Shown here piece after piece: positions 17,514 through 26,761 of a DNA stretch of 64,000 nt (the first letter of the stretch is position 1; each line of letters begins with the position of its first letter). Made by a program: the position numbers and the translations under genes. Source of the stretch: Tenuifilaceae bacterium CYCD (GTDB taxonomy: Bacteria; Bacteroidota; Bacteroidia; Bacteroidales; Tenuifilaceae); the NCBI GenBank assembly GCA_036322835.1, contig AP027304.1:1736001-1800000 (forward strand). Reading direction: 5' to 3'. The notes below the pieces were generated by a model. The model searched no databases. It was not told where the DNA came from and saw only the letters and a program-made list of their open reading frames with translations.

Positions 17514-19574
17514 ATGAAATCGATTTATTTCTGCAATGGGTTTCTTCTAGGTTTGTTTTTTTGTTTTTTGAGTTATCCCGTCAAAGCCCAGGTGCAAATT
17601 CCTGAAAAGGTTGGCATGTGGGCGAATATCACAGGATTTTCCATAAATAGTACAGAGGACTATATGGTTGTTTCTATTATGGTAGTGGGGAAAGAGAAAC
17701 TATACGAAACCACTTTTACCAGTGGGAATTGGAATGAGTTAAAGCCCATTGAGCCAATAAACACCTTTGGTGATGGAACGGTAAGTATATGTAATCCATT
17801 TCTGAACTTCGATGGAAAAAAACTTTACTTTCAGGCTGATTTTGCCGATACAAAAGGTGGTTACGATATTTATTATTCAACACGAAGTAGCGAGGGGTGG
17901 GGCAAACCCATCAACATAGGTGAACCCATAAATACAATGGCCGATGAGTGTTATCCGAGCGTAAGTCCGAGTGAGAATCAACTTTTTTTCTCGGTTAATC
18001 AGCCCAACCTGGAGTTTCGTAAGCCTAAGGAATCTGGTGTATGCCAAAAAATTTACCAGAGCGTAAAAAGCCCTAAAGGAGAATGGGCAAACCCTGTTCC
18101 TGTACACGATGCCATTAATCGCGGGTGCGAGTGCAGTCCTGTTATCCTGAATGATGGAAAAACGATGCTTTTTGCATCAATTAACCCCGAAACTTACCGC
18201 GATGGATACGATTTATACTTCACGCAAAAGGTTTTTGAGGATTCGTGGGTAATCCCTAAGATTATAGAAGCAGCAAGATCGAAGTTTAATGATATTAATC
18301 CTCGATATGTAAACGGGAAACTTTATTTTCTTAATCAAACTACCGAAAAAAATATATCCACAGGAACGGTTTATAGAATTAATGTCGATGCCGAGATGTC
18401 CCCGTTAAAAACGGTAGGCTCTAAGGGGAGAATTGTATCGCTGAAGGATAAGAGTCCGGTTGAGGCAACCCTTACAGTATTCGATCCTACAACCCTTAAG
18501 GTGCTTGGCACCTTTAATTCCGATAGGCAAACGGGCGAGTACAATCTATTGCTTCCCGATAAGGCCAACTATATTGTTGATGTAAGGAAGCATGGCTACT
18601 CGTTTGCAAGTTTTATGGTTGATTATAGAACCGATAATAAAGTTTACAACCCAGAATTGATTGAGGTTTTTGATACAATTCAGCTGGATGTTAATATTTA
18701 CGATAACGATATTTTCAGACCATTGGAGGCTAAGGTGGTTGCGGAGAATATGTCGAATTCAAAAACCTTTACTGGAAGAATGATTAGCCCTGGATTGTAC
18801 CGCTTTTCTATTCCGTTGGGTAGCAATTACACGGTAAAGGCCAATGCCGATTGGTTTGCCGATAGTTCGTTTGTGTTTAAGCTGGAGGGCGATATTGTTT
18901 TCTCGAAATTTGTGCGTGAGTTGCCCATGAAGCCTAAAAAGAAGCCAGTAGAGATTAAAATTTTCGATTCAGAAAGCAATCAGTCGCTAACCGGTGAGAT
19001 TCTTATTACAAACCTGAATCGCGATGAAACTATTACATTTTCAGCCGAGGATGTTAAGAATGGAAAGGTTACGGCTATGCTTCGCGAGGGCGATTCCTAT
19101 GAATTTACAGTGCGAGGAACGCAGGGATACTCGTTTTTCAATCAGGTTGTGGATTTGGCAAAGGAGGAAACAGCCGCCGTTGAGGCTGAACTCGTATCGT
19201 TGAAATCTCAAACATCAATCAGGCTAAATAATATCAACTTTGGCTCAAACTCAGCCGAATTAACACCCGAATCGTTTCCGGAGCTGGGCAGGGTTGTTAC
19301 ACTTATCCTGGATAATCCCAATATTAAAATAGAGATTGCTGCGCATACCGATAATGTTGGTAGCGCAAGCTACAATATGACGCTATCCGAGAAGCGAGCC
19401 CAATCCGTTGTAAGTTATTTGCTCGATAATAATGTGCCCGCCGAGAGGTTGGTTGCAAAGGGGTATGGATTAACAAAACCCATGGTTCCAAATACATCGG
19501 AGGAGAATAAGGCTTTAAACAGGAGGGTGGAGTTTAATATTCTTGAGGTATTGCCTACATCTGAAGTGAAATAG
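17514..19574 (+). CDS. PD40/carboxypeptidase-regulatory/OmpA-C outer-membrane-associated protein (PorE-like)
   Basis: This 686-residue protein has a signal peptide (~1-25), WD40-like PD40 beta-propeller repeats over ~45-290 (NPFLNFDGKKLYFQADFADT, CYPSVSPSENQLFFSVNQ, CSPVILNDGKTMLFASI), then one or more beta-sandwich regulatory domains (~300-560). A C-terminal OmpA peptidoglycan-binding domain (~568-680) carries HTDNVGS and NRRVEF. The order resembles the T9SS component PorE, but I see no N-terminal TPR, so it is a relative rather than a clear orthologue. It would anchor an outer-membrane or periplasmic complex to peptidoglycan. The next gene starts 22 bp downstream. Confidence 0.88.
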   Translation: MKSIYFCNGFLLGLFFCFLSYPVKAQVQIPEKVGMWANITGFSINSTEDYMVVSIMVVGKEKLYETTFTSGNWNELKPIEPINTFGDGTVSICNPFLNFDGKKLYFQADFADTKGGYDIYYSTRSSEGWGKPINIGEPINTMADECYPSVSPSENQLFFSVNQPNLEFRKPKESGVCQKIYQSVKSPKGEWANPVPVHDAINRGCECSPVILNDGKTMLFASINPETYRDGYDLYFTQKVFEDSWVIPKIIEAARSKFNDINPRYVNGKLYFLNQTTEKNISTGTVYRINVDAEMSPLKTVGSKGRIVSLKDKSPVEATLTVFDPTTLKVLGTFNSDRQTGEYNLLLPDKANYIVDVRKHGYSFASFMVDYRTDNKVYNPELIEVFDTIQLDVNIYDNDIFRPLEAKVVAENMSNSKTFTGRMISPGLYRFSIPLGSNYTVKANADWFADSSFVFKLEGDIVFSKFVRELPMKPKKKPVEIKIFDSESNQSLTGEILITNLNRDETITFSAEDVKNGKVTAMLREGDSYEFTVRGTQGYSFFNQVVDLAKEETAAVEAELVSLKSQTSIRLNNINFGSNSAELTPESFPELGRVVTLILDNPNIKIEIAAHTDNVGSASYNMTLSEKRAQSVVSYLLDNNVPAERLVAKGYGLTKPMVPNTSEENKALNRRVEFNILEVLPTSEVK

Positions 19575-19596
19575 TATTAATACAAAATATAGCGAT

Positions 19597-21807
19597 ATGC
19601 TACCAAGTATAAGGTTAAAAATAATTTTTGTAATTTTTTCTGTAGCCCTGATTAATACTACAAGTTCTGTTTTTTCGCAGGAGATTGATTACGATGATTT
19701 GTATGCAAAACTTCCATCGTTGAATCCTAATCAAGCGTACTTTCAACTATTTGAGTATCAAAAGCAGAATCCTTTTTTTGCAAATACTTACATACAACTT
19801 GGTAGAGTTTGTGAGTTGAGGATGTTGGAGATAGATCCTTTAAGGGATTTTGAACAGACAAACTATTGGGCTCAGAATGCGGTGCTTTTTTATAATTTGT
19901 TCACGGTTTATGCAAAAGAGGGAGAAGTTCGCAGGAATCGGGAGTTTTATGCCAATCTTGTAACTCCAGCCGAAGGGAAAAAAATTGAGCAGGAGGATGT
20001 GACGGCATTTCTTCAAGCCCGCCTTGCATTCTGTAAAAGTTATTGCGATACAGTTGCGCTGGCCTACCGCATTTTAGCAAAATCGAAGGAGCAATATAAT
20101 AGCAGTGTCCAAATTTTTACTGACATTAACAACTCTTTCAGTAACCTAAACGTGGCGTTGCTCAGAACCGACGATAGTTTTTTAAAACTATTGGACTCGT
20201 TGAATACCCAGTTTAACTCAAGTGTCGATTCTTTTAAGGCTTACCAAAGTATTATATCAAAGTTTCCGGTTGTAAAGTATAATCAGCAATTCACCCTAAA
20301 GCCAATCGAGACGTTTCGGCTCGATGGTATAACCAATAGCGATTTTTTGGACGATAATTTTACGGTTTGGGACTATGATCGGTGGGTTAAGAATTACCGC
20401 AATGTTTATAGAAACGATATTATTCCGCTCCGTAAGGAGATTTCTGATATTCAGGAGCTATTTATGTCGAATAAGCGAAAGCTGAGCTTGCTCGATACGG
20501 TTTCGCATGATGACAAATTTAAATCGTTCGACGATTATTTTCTGTTTAGATTAGGAAAGTACGATAGCAATTCGCTTGTGCGGGAATTATTTGTCTGCCT
20601 TGAGTCTAATCAAAATCTTTTGGTTAGTAGTAAGTTGGCGCTGAATAGTCCTAACGATAGTAGTTCTATGCTGATGAATCGAAAGTTAAGGTACTATAAT
20701 AGATTGGCGCTTGAGCATAAGAAGGCCGTGAATTCCTTGGATCTGTTTAAAAATAGCATCGATTCCGATAAGGTGGCAAACCAGAAAGTATTTTTTGATA
20801 AGTACTATAAAGGGATTTCGGGCTTGGAGGCATTTTCCAACTCCGAGGGTTTGGCCATGAAAAAGTTGATGGGCGAAAATTTTGAAAAGCTGAAGCGTTA
20901 CCTTCAGAATGAGCGAATGCTTAAGATGTCGTATGGATATACCAAAGGGCGACAGAAAATACCGCAAGCGCCCAATTATTCGTTGGTGGGAAATGTCACC
21001 AATGAGCCTTTCATAGTTTACTCTGTATCATATACTCAGGAAAAGCCTTCCTTTGTTGGTGGGTACATGAATAAGCCTAGCAGAAAACCATTGGCGTTTG
21101 TTGCTAAAGTCGACGAGAATAGTAACACCGACTGGGTAAAGGAAATTGGAAACTCTCCAAGCTTAGAGCAGGGCGATTGCGCTCGGTTTATTTTTGGATT
21201 TACGAACGGCTGCTTAGCTCTTGTTTCTGGAAAGGAGGGCGATGTAAACAGAAATAGTCTGGTTCGTTTGGATGCTAAGGGTGGTGTTGTTTTTAAAAAG
21301 ACTGTGGACGAAACTTCGACTCCATGCTTTTTGCAGTTCGATGAGATTACCCAGAATTCTCTGCTTGGATTTGGACAGCCCACATCTGAGGCTATAAGTG
21401 TTTTTAACCCAATTTCGCTTTCACTTGTCGATTCTGTGGGAACCGTGGTTTGGAAATCTGAAATTCCGGCGAAAGGGGTTCTGGTTGATGCTGTAAAGGC
21501 CGATGATAAATTCTTAGCCTTTATAAATTACCAAAATTATCAGGCGGACGGAAAGTCGATATCTGCTGGAAATGAGCCTGAATCGTGGGGGCACTTGATG
21601 GCGGTGATAAGTTTAAGCGATGGAAAAGTGGAGAAGATGATCCCAATTCAATCCGTCGAATCATTTACAATATCAAAGGTTTTTAGCATATCGAGTTCCG
21701 AGATTAGTCTGATTGGGCAAACAACCCCCTCTCCGTTAAATCCCGAAGGGCAAATGAGATACATTGTAGTGAATAGTAAGGGAGAAGTACAGTATTCTAA
21801 CCTATAG
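19597..21807 (+). CDS. Large secreted protein of unknown function, paired with the PD40-OmpA protein
   Basis: This 736-residue protein has a signal peptide ending near VFSQ (residues ~1-27). The N-terminal ~450 residues are helical and Asp/Asn/Tyr-rich and begin with a TPR-like segment (NPNQAYFQLFEYQKQNPFF). From ~480 there is a beta-rich, propeller-like part with repeated blocks such as FIFGFTNGCLALVSGKEGDV and ISLIGQTTPSPLNPEG, which look like 'report' strands of a PKD-free propeller. No enzyme motif was recognised. It begins 22 bp after the PD40-OmpA gene and ends 13 bp before the MBL gene, so it is likely cotranscribed with both. Confidence 0.75.
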   Translation: MLPSIRLKIIFVIFSVALINTTSSVFSQEIDYDDLYAKLPSLNPNQAYFQLFEYQKQNPFFANTYIQLGRVCELRMLEIDPLRDFEQTNYWAQNAVLFYNLFTVYAKEGEVRRNREFYANLVTPAEGKKIEQEDVTAFLQARLAFCKSYCDTVALAYRILAKSKEQYNSSVQIFTDINNSFSNLNVALLRTDDSFLKLLDSLNTQFNSSVDSFKAYQSIISKFPVVKYNQQFTLKPIETFRLDGITNSDFLDDNFTVWDYDRWVKNYRNVYRNDIIPLRKEISDIQELFMSNKRKLSLLDTVSHDDKFKSFDDYFLFRLGKYDSNSLVRELFVCLESNQNLLVSSKLALNSPNDSSSMLMNRKLRYYNRLALEHKKAVNSLDLFKNSIDSDKVANQKVFFDKYYKGISGLEAFSNSEGLAMKKLMGENFEKLKRYLQNERMLKMSYGYTKGRQKIPQAPNYSLVGNVTNEPFIVYSVSYTQEKPSFVGGYMNKPSRKPLAFVAKVDENSNTDWVKEIGNSPSLEQGDCARFIFGFTNGCLALVSGKEGDVNRNSLVRLDAKGGVVFKKTVDETSTPCFLQFDEITQNSLLGFGQPTSEAISVFNPISLSLVDSVGTVVWKSEIPAKGVLVDAVKADDKFLAFINYQNYQADGKSISAGNEPESWGHLMAVISLSDGKVEKMIPIQSVESFTISKVFSISSSEISLIGQTTPSPLNPEGQMRYIVVNSKGEVQYSNL

Positions 21808-21820
21808 AATCTTTGTAAAA

Positions 21821-22525
21821 ATGAAAAGGTGGACAACAAAGAACGGCTACGAAATTTACCAAGTTTTAACCGGGCGATGCAATTCCTATCTTGTTAAGTT
21901 TGGAGGCGTTGTTATACTTGTTGACACTGGCAAGACCGCTGCTTACAAAAAATTAACTAGCAATATTGAGTCCTTAAAACTTTCCGCTAATACTCAAAAA
22001 ATACTTGTGCTTACGCATTCCCATTTCGATCATTGCCAAAATGCTTGGGCGTTATCCAATCACTATAATTATAAGGTTTGGGTTAGTAAGGATGAGGCTG
22101 AGTTTGCAAAGCAAGGGTACACACCTTTGCCCAAGGGCACATACTCCATTTCTAAGTTGATTTCGGCAGTTGGCGAGAAGTGCTTCTCGTTTCGCTTGGG
22201 CTATAGGCCATTTGTACCCGATATTTTGGTTGATGATGAAATGGCGCTGTCCAATTTAGGCCTAAATATCAAGATATTTACAACTCCGGGGCACTCCGTT
22301 GGCTCAATCAGTGTTATTGTTGATGATGAGATTGCATTGGTTGGCGATGCCCTGTTTGGTGTTTTTCCAAACTCAATATTCCCGCCCTTTGCCGATGATA
22401 CCCAAATTATGGTTGATAGCTGGAAGAAGTTATCGCAAACCAATTGTCGGTTGTTCTTGCCTGCTCACGGTAACGCAATCAGCAGAAATTTACTGCTTAA
22501 GGAGTACCACAAGTATTCGAATTAG
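21821..22525 (+). CDS. MBL-fold metallo-hydrolase
   Basis: This 234-residue cytoplasmic enzyme (no signal peptide) has the metallo-beta-lactamase fold metal ligands: THSHFDHC (HxHxDH), TPGHSVGS, LVGDALFG and LPAHG. This set fits hydrolases such as glyoxalase-II- or quorum-lactonase-like members; the substrate cannot be told from sequence. It follows the 736-residue secreted protein by 13 bp, which suggests cotranscription, though a cytoplasmic hydrolase is an unexpected partner. Confidence 0.88.
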   Translation: MKRWTTKNGYEIYQVLTGRCNSYLVKFGGVVILVDTGKTAAYKKLTSNIESLKLSANTQKILVLTHSHFDHCQNAWALSNHYNYKVWVSKDEAEFAKQGYTPLPKGTYSISKLISAVGEKCFSFRLGYRPFVPDILVDDEMALSNLGLNIKIFTTPGHSVGSISVIVDDEIALVGDALFGVFPNSIFPPFADDTQIMVDSWKKLSQTNCRLFLPAHGNAISRNLLLKEYHKYSN

Positions 22526-22636
22526 AATCGAAAATAAGATTATTGAATTTGCGTTTTTATTCAATCACCTAGTTGCTTCAGTCGGTTTTGTATTTATTTA
22601 AAAAGTAGTAACTTACATTTTATTATTAAAAATACT

Positions 22637-23191
22637 ATGCAAAATTGTATTTATAGGATTATCATCGCACTAAGTATAATTGCCATTTTACTGGGTGGTT
22701 GCACCAAGAATATAGAGCCATTCCCCGATAGCGTTGCGTTGAAAACTTCATTATCGTTTCCCTTGGGTATTGGTGAGGTTTCGCTGTCTAAAACATTGCA
22801 AACATTGGGTGTACCAGTTGTAAACTTAACCGAGGATGTGCCAGCTTGGGCTACTTACGGTTTTGTGTATTATGCCGATACTTTGCCTTTAAACCTTACC
22901 GAGGTTTACGATAAGGCGGAGTATATCAATTATCTTATGATCCGTACAAATCTTTGGAACGATTTTCCTTTGGGTGGAGTTGCGCAGGTTTACTTTTTGG
23001 ATGGAAGCGATAGCGTGATAGATTCTTTATATTCCGAGAGAGCAACTGTGCCTGCGGCCGAGCATTACGACAATGGAACCGTTGTGGGAACTAAGTTTGA
23101 GTCGTACAGGGCAGAGTTTGATAGCGATAGAATTGAGCTTCTCCGGAATGCCCAAAAAGTTGTCATTTTTGCCGGATTGCTTGTCACTTAG
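22637..23191 (+). CDS. Predicted lipoprotein, reading frame stopped by an in-frame TAG
   Basis: This 184-residue product has a signal peptide and lipobox LLGGC (Cys at residue ~22), followed by TKNIEPFPDS. The rest is beta-rich and not a family I can name. It lies directly upstream of a DUF5723 outer-membrane protein gene and could be its lipoprotein partner. The frame ends at TAG (23189-23191), but the same frame continues with 31 sensible sense codons to a TGA at 23285-23287, only 7 bp before the next gene. The intact gene therefore probably encoded ~216 residues. A nonsense mutation, a sequencing error or readthrough are all possible. Confidence 0.7.
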   Translation: MQNCIYRIIIALSIIAILLGGCTKNIEPFPDSVALKTSLSFPLGIGEVSLSKTLQTLGVPVVNLTEDVPAWATYGFVYYADTLPLNLTEVYDKAEYINYLMIRTNLWNDFPLGGVAQVYFLDGSDSVIDSLYSERATVPAAEHYDNGTVVGTKFESYRAEFDSDRIELLRNAQKVVIFAGLLVT

Positions 23192-23287
23192 GATGGTGTT
23201 ACCGAGAGCAATATAGAGTATTTCGATAGGTATACCCTAACAGTGCAAGTTGCAATTAGGGCTGATGTTACCTATAATTCAGATTGA
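23189..23287 (+). other. In-frame continuation of the lipoprotein after TAG
   Basis: After the TAG, the same frame reads DGVTESNIEYFDRYTLTVQV, then AIRADVTYNSD and TGA. The alternating hydrophobic/polar pattern looks like real beta-strands, and the extension fills the gap up to the next start codon at 23295 exactly as a normal operon gene would. Confidence 0.6.
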
Positions 23288-23294
23288 TGCTGGT

Positions 23295-24731
23295 ATGACA
23301 AGGTCTCTGTTTATAGGTTTTCTGATTTCCTTTTCCATAGCTCGTTTAGAGTTGTTGGCGCAGCAGGATAATACCCTGTTCCTGATGCATAATATTCCCC
23401 AGTCGAACATTGTTAACCCGGCGGTTCAGATTAGCTGTCCAACATATGTTGGATTGCCTCTTCTTTCTTCGCTCCATTTGAACGTTAACTCAACTGGTTT
23501 TTCGTACAGTTCGTTTGCTAACGGAACATCAAACCTAAATTTAAATGCGTTGGTGAGCCAAATGCATAGTTGGGATTACCTTTCGGAGGAGGTGCACTAT
23601 ACCCCGATTTCGTTTGGTTTCATGTACGACCGTAAGCAGTATTTTAACTTTGCTTGGACCGAGCGATTGGAAACGAAAGTTTTTCTTCCAAAAAAACTTC
23701 TGTCGCTTTTTGTTGATGGTAACACACAATACATAGGCGATGGACTGGAAACCCGTAATCCTGGAGTAAACGCCATGTACTACCGTGAGTTTTCTTTTGG
23801 TTACTCAAAGTTGATTCGACCAGAGTTAACTGTTGGTGTTCATGCAAAGCTTTTGTTTGGGTTGGGTGGCGTATTTACACGCCGGAAACCCATTACGGTT
23901 GAAACCGATCCGTTAACGCACGATTTATACGGGAGTTGGAATCCTAAAATCGACATAGCATACCCTGTTGCTGTTTCCACCGATGCAAATGGGAATGTTA
24001 CCAATGTCTCGCCTGATGCTTTTTCACCCATGAGTTTTTTCCTAAACTTTGGCAATCAGGGGTTGGCGGCCGATTTCGGTTTTATACTCAATAGTGGCGA
24101 TATTACATGGAGCGGTAGCGTTTTGGATTTGGGGCTGATTTGGTGGCATAAGCAAACTACTCGGCTGGAGAATAAAGGGGAGTTCTCGTATCGTGGTGCA
24201 ACTCCTGCCGATTTGGATAATCCGGATGCGTATATCAATGAGCTGAACGATTCTATAAATAATCAAATTCAGCTAAAGGCTCGTCAGCGTGGATTTATCA
24301 CTTTATTAAACCCTAAGGTTTACTTTGGGGGCGATTTCCCTGTTCGGGAGCGGATTCGGGTTGGTGGGCATTTACGCACAGAATGGTATCCGGGACGACC
24401 TGTGCTGGGGATGACTCTTTCGGGTACTGCCTATGGCAAAAAAGGTAGTTCTGTTTCTGTAACCTACTCGGTTATGAATGGAACGATGATGAATCTTGGG
24501 CTTGGATTTGGCTGGGGAGTAGAAAAGTTTCAGTTCTACATGATGTCCGACAATATCTTGGTTGCCTTTTACCCCGAAAAGGCTCGGAATGCAAACTTAC
24601 GGTTTGGGTTTAATCTGTTCTTTGGCTGTACCGATAAGAAGAAGGAGGTAAAGGTTCCCCGAACCAATGGTTGTGGCTGCTACTGGAGCTGGGACGATAA
24701 AACCAAGCGGAAGAATAGCGGCGCGAAGTAA
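23295..24731 (+). CDS. DUF5723-family outer-membrane beta-barrel protein
   Basis: I place the start at the ATG at 23295, which gives a signal peptide (MTRSLFIGFLISFSIARLEL, cleaved near LLAQQ) and a protein of ~478 residues. An ATG at 23250 would overlap the preceding lipoprotein frame and put non-signal sequence first. The mature N-terminus LFLMHNIPQSNIVNPAVQ is typical of DUF5723 proteins. The rest alternates Gly/aromatic strands (FGYSKLIRPELTVGVHAKL, GLGFGWGVEKFQFYMMSD) consistent with a beta-barrel. The C-terminus is unusual, with a basic and Cys-containing tail (NGCGCYWSWDDKTKRKNSG). Function is unknown. Confidence 0.8.
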   Translation: MTRSLFIGFLISFSIARLELLAQQDNTLFLMHNIPQSNIVNPAVQISCPTYVGLPLLSSLHLNVNSTGFSYSSFANGTSNLNLNALVSQMHSWDYLSEEVHYTPISFGFMYDRKQYFNFAWTERLETKVFLPKKLLSLFVDGNTQYIGDGLETRNPGVNAMYYREFSFGYSKLIRPELTVGVHAKLLFGLGGVFTRRKPITVETDPLTHDLYGSWNPKIDIAYPVAVSTDANGNVTNVSPDAFSPMSFFLNFGNQGLAADFGFILNSGDITWSGSVLDLGLIWWHKQTTRLENKGEFSYRGATPADLDNPDAYINELNDSINNQIQLKARQRGFITLLNPKVYFGGDFPVRERIRVGGHLRTEWYPGRPVLGMTLSGTAYGKKGSSVSVTYSVMNGTMMNLGLGFGWGVEKFQFYMMSDNILVAFYPEKARNANLRFGFNLFFGCTDKKKEVKVPRTNGCGCYWSWDDKTKRKNSGAK

Positions 24732-24903
24732 TGCGAATTACGAACAAGGGCTGATAATAATGAAATATAGTAATCGTCTATAGTGCTTACAAAAACTCAC
24801 TAATAACCTTATCATTGCCTTCGGCGAACTCGCAAACTCGGTTCCTGCGAACGTAGGAATCCACTTTTAAGCTATAGAATTACCTGTGGTGAATTACAAG
24901 TCA

Positions 24904-24926
24904 CGTTCCGCATTAAGTGCGGAACG
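24904..24926. terminator. Hairpin between convergent genes
   Basis: A perfect 9-bp stem CGTTCCGCA/TGCGGAACG with a 5-base loop lies between the DUF5723 gene and the minus-strand WYL-like gene. The T-run is weak, so it may be a terminator or a small repeat. Confidence 0.45.
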
Positions 24927-24962
24927 ATGATTGTTCTTTAGGAGTATAAAAGGATAATCGTT

Positions 24963-25262
24963 TTACTCCGCGTTACAAAGAATCCTGGCAAATCTTTTAT
25001 CGTCGACTTTGTATCCTTTCCTAAGCTTGCTAAAGGTATCCTCGGTAAGTTTCATTTTGCCCATTTTCTCAACCTTGTAGAGTTTCCAAAGCGGAGCATT
25101 TTCGTTCTCGATATGCCCACCCACCTGATAGGCCAATAGTACTTTACTGGATGTGTCCTTATGCACTCCAAGTATATAGGGTTCAACAATTCTGATTTGT
25201 CCGTCGTAAATAAACTCTATCAAGAGGCGTTCTCTGATTGCTTCGCAAATTTTTGTTTCCAT
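24963..25262 (-). CDS. Small WYL-like domain protein
   Basis: This 99-residue protein consists of little more than a WYL-type domain: LLIEFIYDGQIRIVEPYILG is close to the WYL strand pattern, followed by VLLAYQVGGHI and a basic C-terminus. WYL domains are ligand-sensing modules of regulators. Here no DNA-binding helix-turn-helix is present, so it may act in trans or be a stand-alone ligand-binding protein. The gene borders the repeat-rich accessory region. Confidence 0.7.
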   Translation of the reverse strand: METKICEAIRERLLIEFIYDGQIRIVEPYILGVHKDTSSKVLLAYQVGGHIENENAPLWKLYKVEKMGKMKLTEDTFSKLRKGYKVDDKRFARILCNAE

Positions 25263-25373
25263 AGTTTAAAATATTGCGCCAAAGGTACTTCAATTATTTT
25301 GTTTAAGGGCGGATTTCTATTTTGTTTTTCGTTGATTGTTGATTGTTGTTCGTGAAGAAGTTGGAGGTTGAAA

Positions 25374-25415
25374 GATAGAAGTTAGAAGATAGAAGTCAGA
25401 ATTCAGAAGTTGAAA
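25374..25415. repeat. Six degenerate GATAGAA heptads
   Basis: Units GATAGAA, GTTAGAA, GATAGAA, GTCAGAA, TTCAGAA and GTTGAAA run head to tail with an exact 7-bp period. They sit upstream of the WYL-like gene, at the left edge of the long non-coding repeat region. Confidence 0.75.
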
Positions 25416-25489
25416 ATTTGGATGTAGGCGATAGTTTATTTCGTAAAAACAATCCTGACGGAGCGGCTTGGATAGGAGGATAGTCTCAA

Positions 25490-26700
25490 CGGGGTTGTGA
25501 GTAAATAGCCCCGGGTTAAACCCTTGGGTTTAATACGGATTGCATTGGTTTTATAGTTCATCTTTCTTGAGGTGATACAGGAAAGATAGCCGATCAGAGC
25601 CCAAATGGTTTGCCCGATGGGGACCCATTCCCGGTCAACCCTTTAATGCCAGATGTTTTGCTGATGAATGGTTTTTAGTGTTGGGGATATTAACCCCAAC
25701 CGGGTTGTGAGTAAATTGCCCTGGGTTTTAACCCGGGGATTTAATGCGGAGCATTAAAAAGCGATGCACGCATTATCCGTTCTAGGGTATTAAGTGCTTC
25801 TGGTTGCATCGCAACGGAAGGGGATTGTAGGTATCACGCGTCAATAGACGCGCGATAACATTGGGTTTAATGCGGTGGTATTGGTTCTCCCAATCATCTT
25901 TCTTGTCTTGATACAAGAAAGATGCAAAGAAGATCAAGGCCTAAAAGGCTTGACCGATGGGGACCCCGGGGTTGGTTCTGCCGCGCGATGCAACTCGCCC
26001 CGACCTTGTGGGTCGGGACTCAAACAGCATCGCTCCATGTACCCACGCCCCGAACCGCCCCCGACCCATTTTCGGTCAACCCTTTAATGCCAGCTGTTTT
26101 GTTGGCGAATGGTTTTTAGTGTTGGGGATATTAACCCCAACGGGGTTGTGAGTAAATAACCCCGGGTTTTAACCTTGGGCTTAATGCGGATTGCATTGGT
26201 TTTATAGTTCATCTTTCTTGTCTTGATACAAGAAAGTTGCAAAGAAGATCAAGGCCTAAAAGGCTTGCCCGATGGGTACCCCGGGGTTGGTTCTGCCGCG
26301 CGATGCAACTCGCCCCGACCTTGTGGGTCGGGTCTCAAACAGCATCGCTCCATGTGCCTATGCCCCGAACCGCCCCCGACCCATTTTCGGTCAACCCTTT
26401 AATGCCAGCTGTTTTGCTGATGAATGGTGTTTAGTGTTGGGGATATTAACCCCAACGGGGTTGTGAGTAAATAGCCTCGGGTTTTAACCCGGGGATTTAA
26501 TGCGGAGCATTAAAGGGCGATGCACGCATTGCCCGTTCTAGGGTATTAAGCGCTTCTGGTTGCATCGCAACGGAAGGGGATTGTAGGTATCACACGTCAA
26601 TAGACGCGCGATAGCATTGGGTTTAATGCGGTGGTATTGGTTTTCCCAATCATCTTTCTTGTAGTGATACAGGAAAGATGCAAAGAAGATCAAGGAAAGG
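25490..26700. repeat. Non-coding cluster of nested, hairpin-rich direct repeats
   Basis: About 1.2 kb built from a few modules. 25622-25940 is repeated at 26378-26696 (319 bp, offset 756, no indels by eye). 25894-26174 is repeated at 26209-26489 (281 bp, offset 315). A shorter related copy starts at ~25490. The modules contain many perfect stems: GTTGGGG..CCCCAAC (three copies near 25680, 26121 and 26436), CTTTCTTGT..ACAAGAAAG, CCCGACC..GGTCGGG, GCGTC..GACGC and TAATGC..GCATTA. Short open frames here coincide with the repeats and lack protein-like composition. I see no gene. Confidence 0.85.
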
Positions 26701-26761
26701 GATGCCCGATAATGGTTTTCCATCGGGAATCCCTTTTGGACTTGCAATAAGCTTTTAATGA

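Noticed and set aside
25875-26466. Several short plus-strand ORFs of about 65 residues
   Set aside because: They fall entirely in the duplicated hairpin repeats, recur in several frames and have no protein-like composition.
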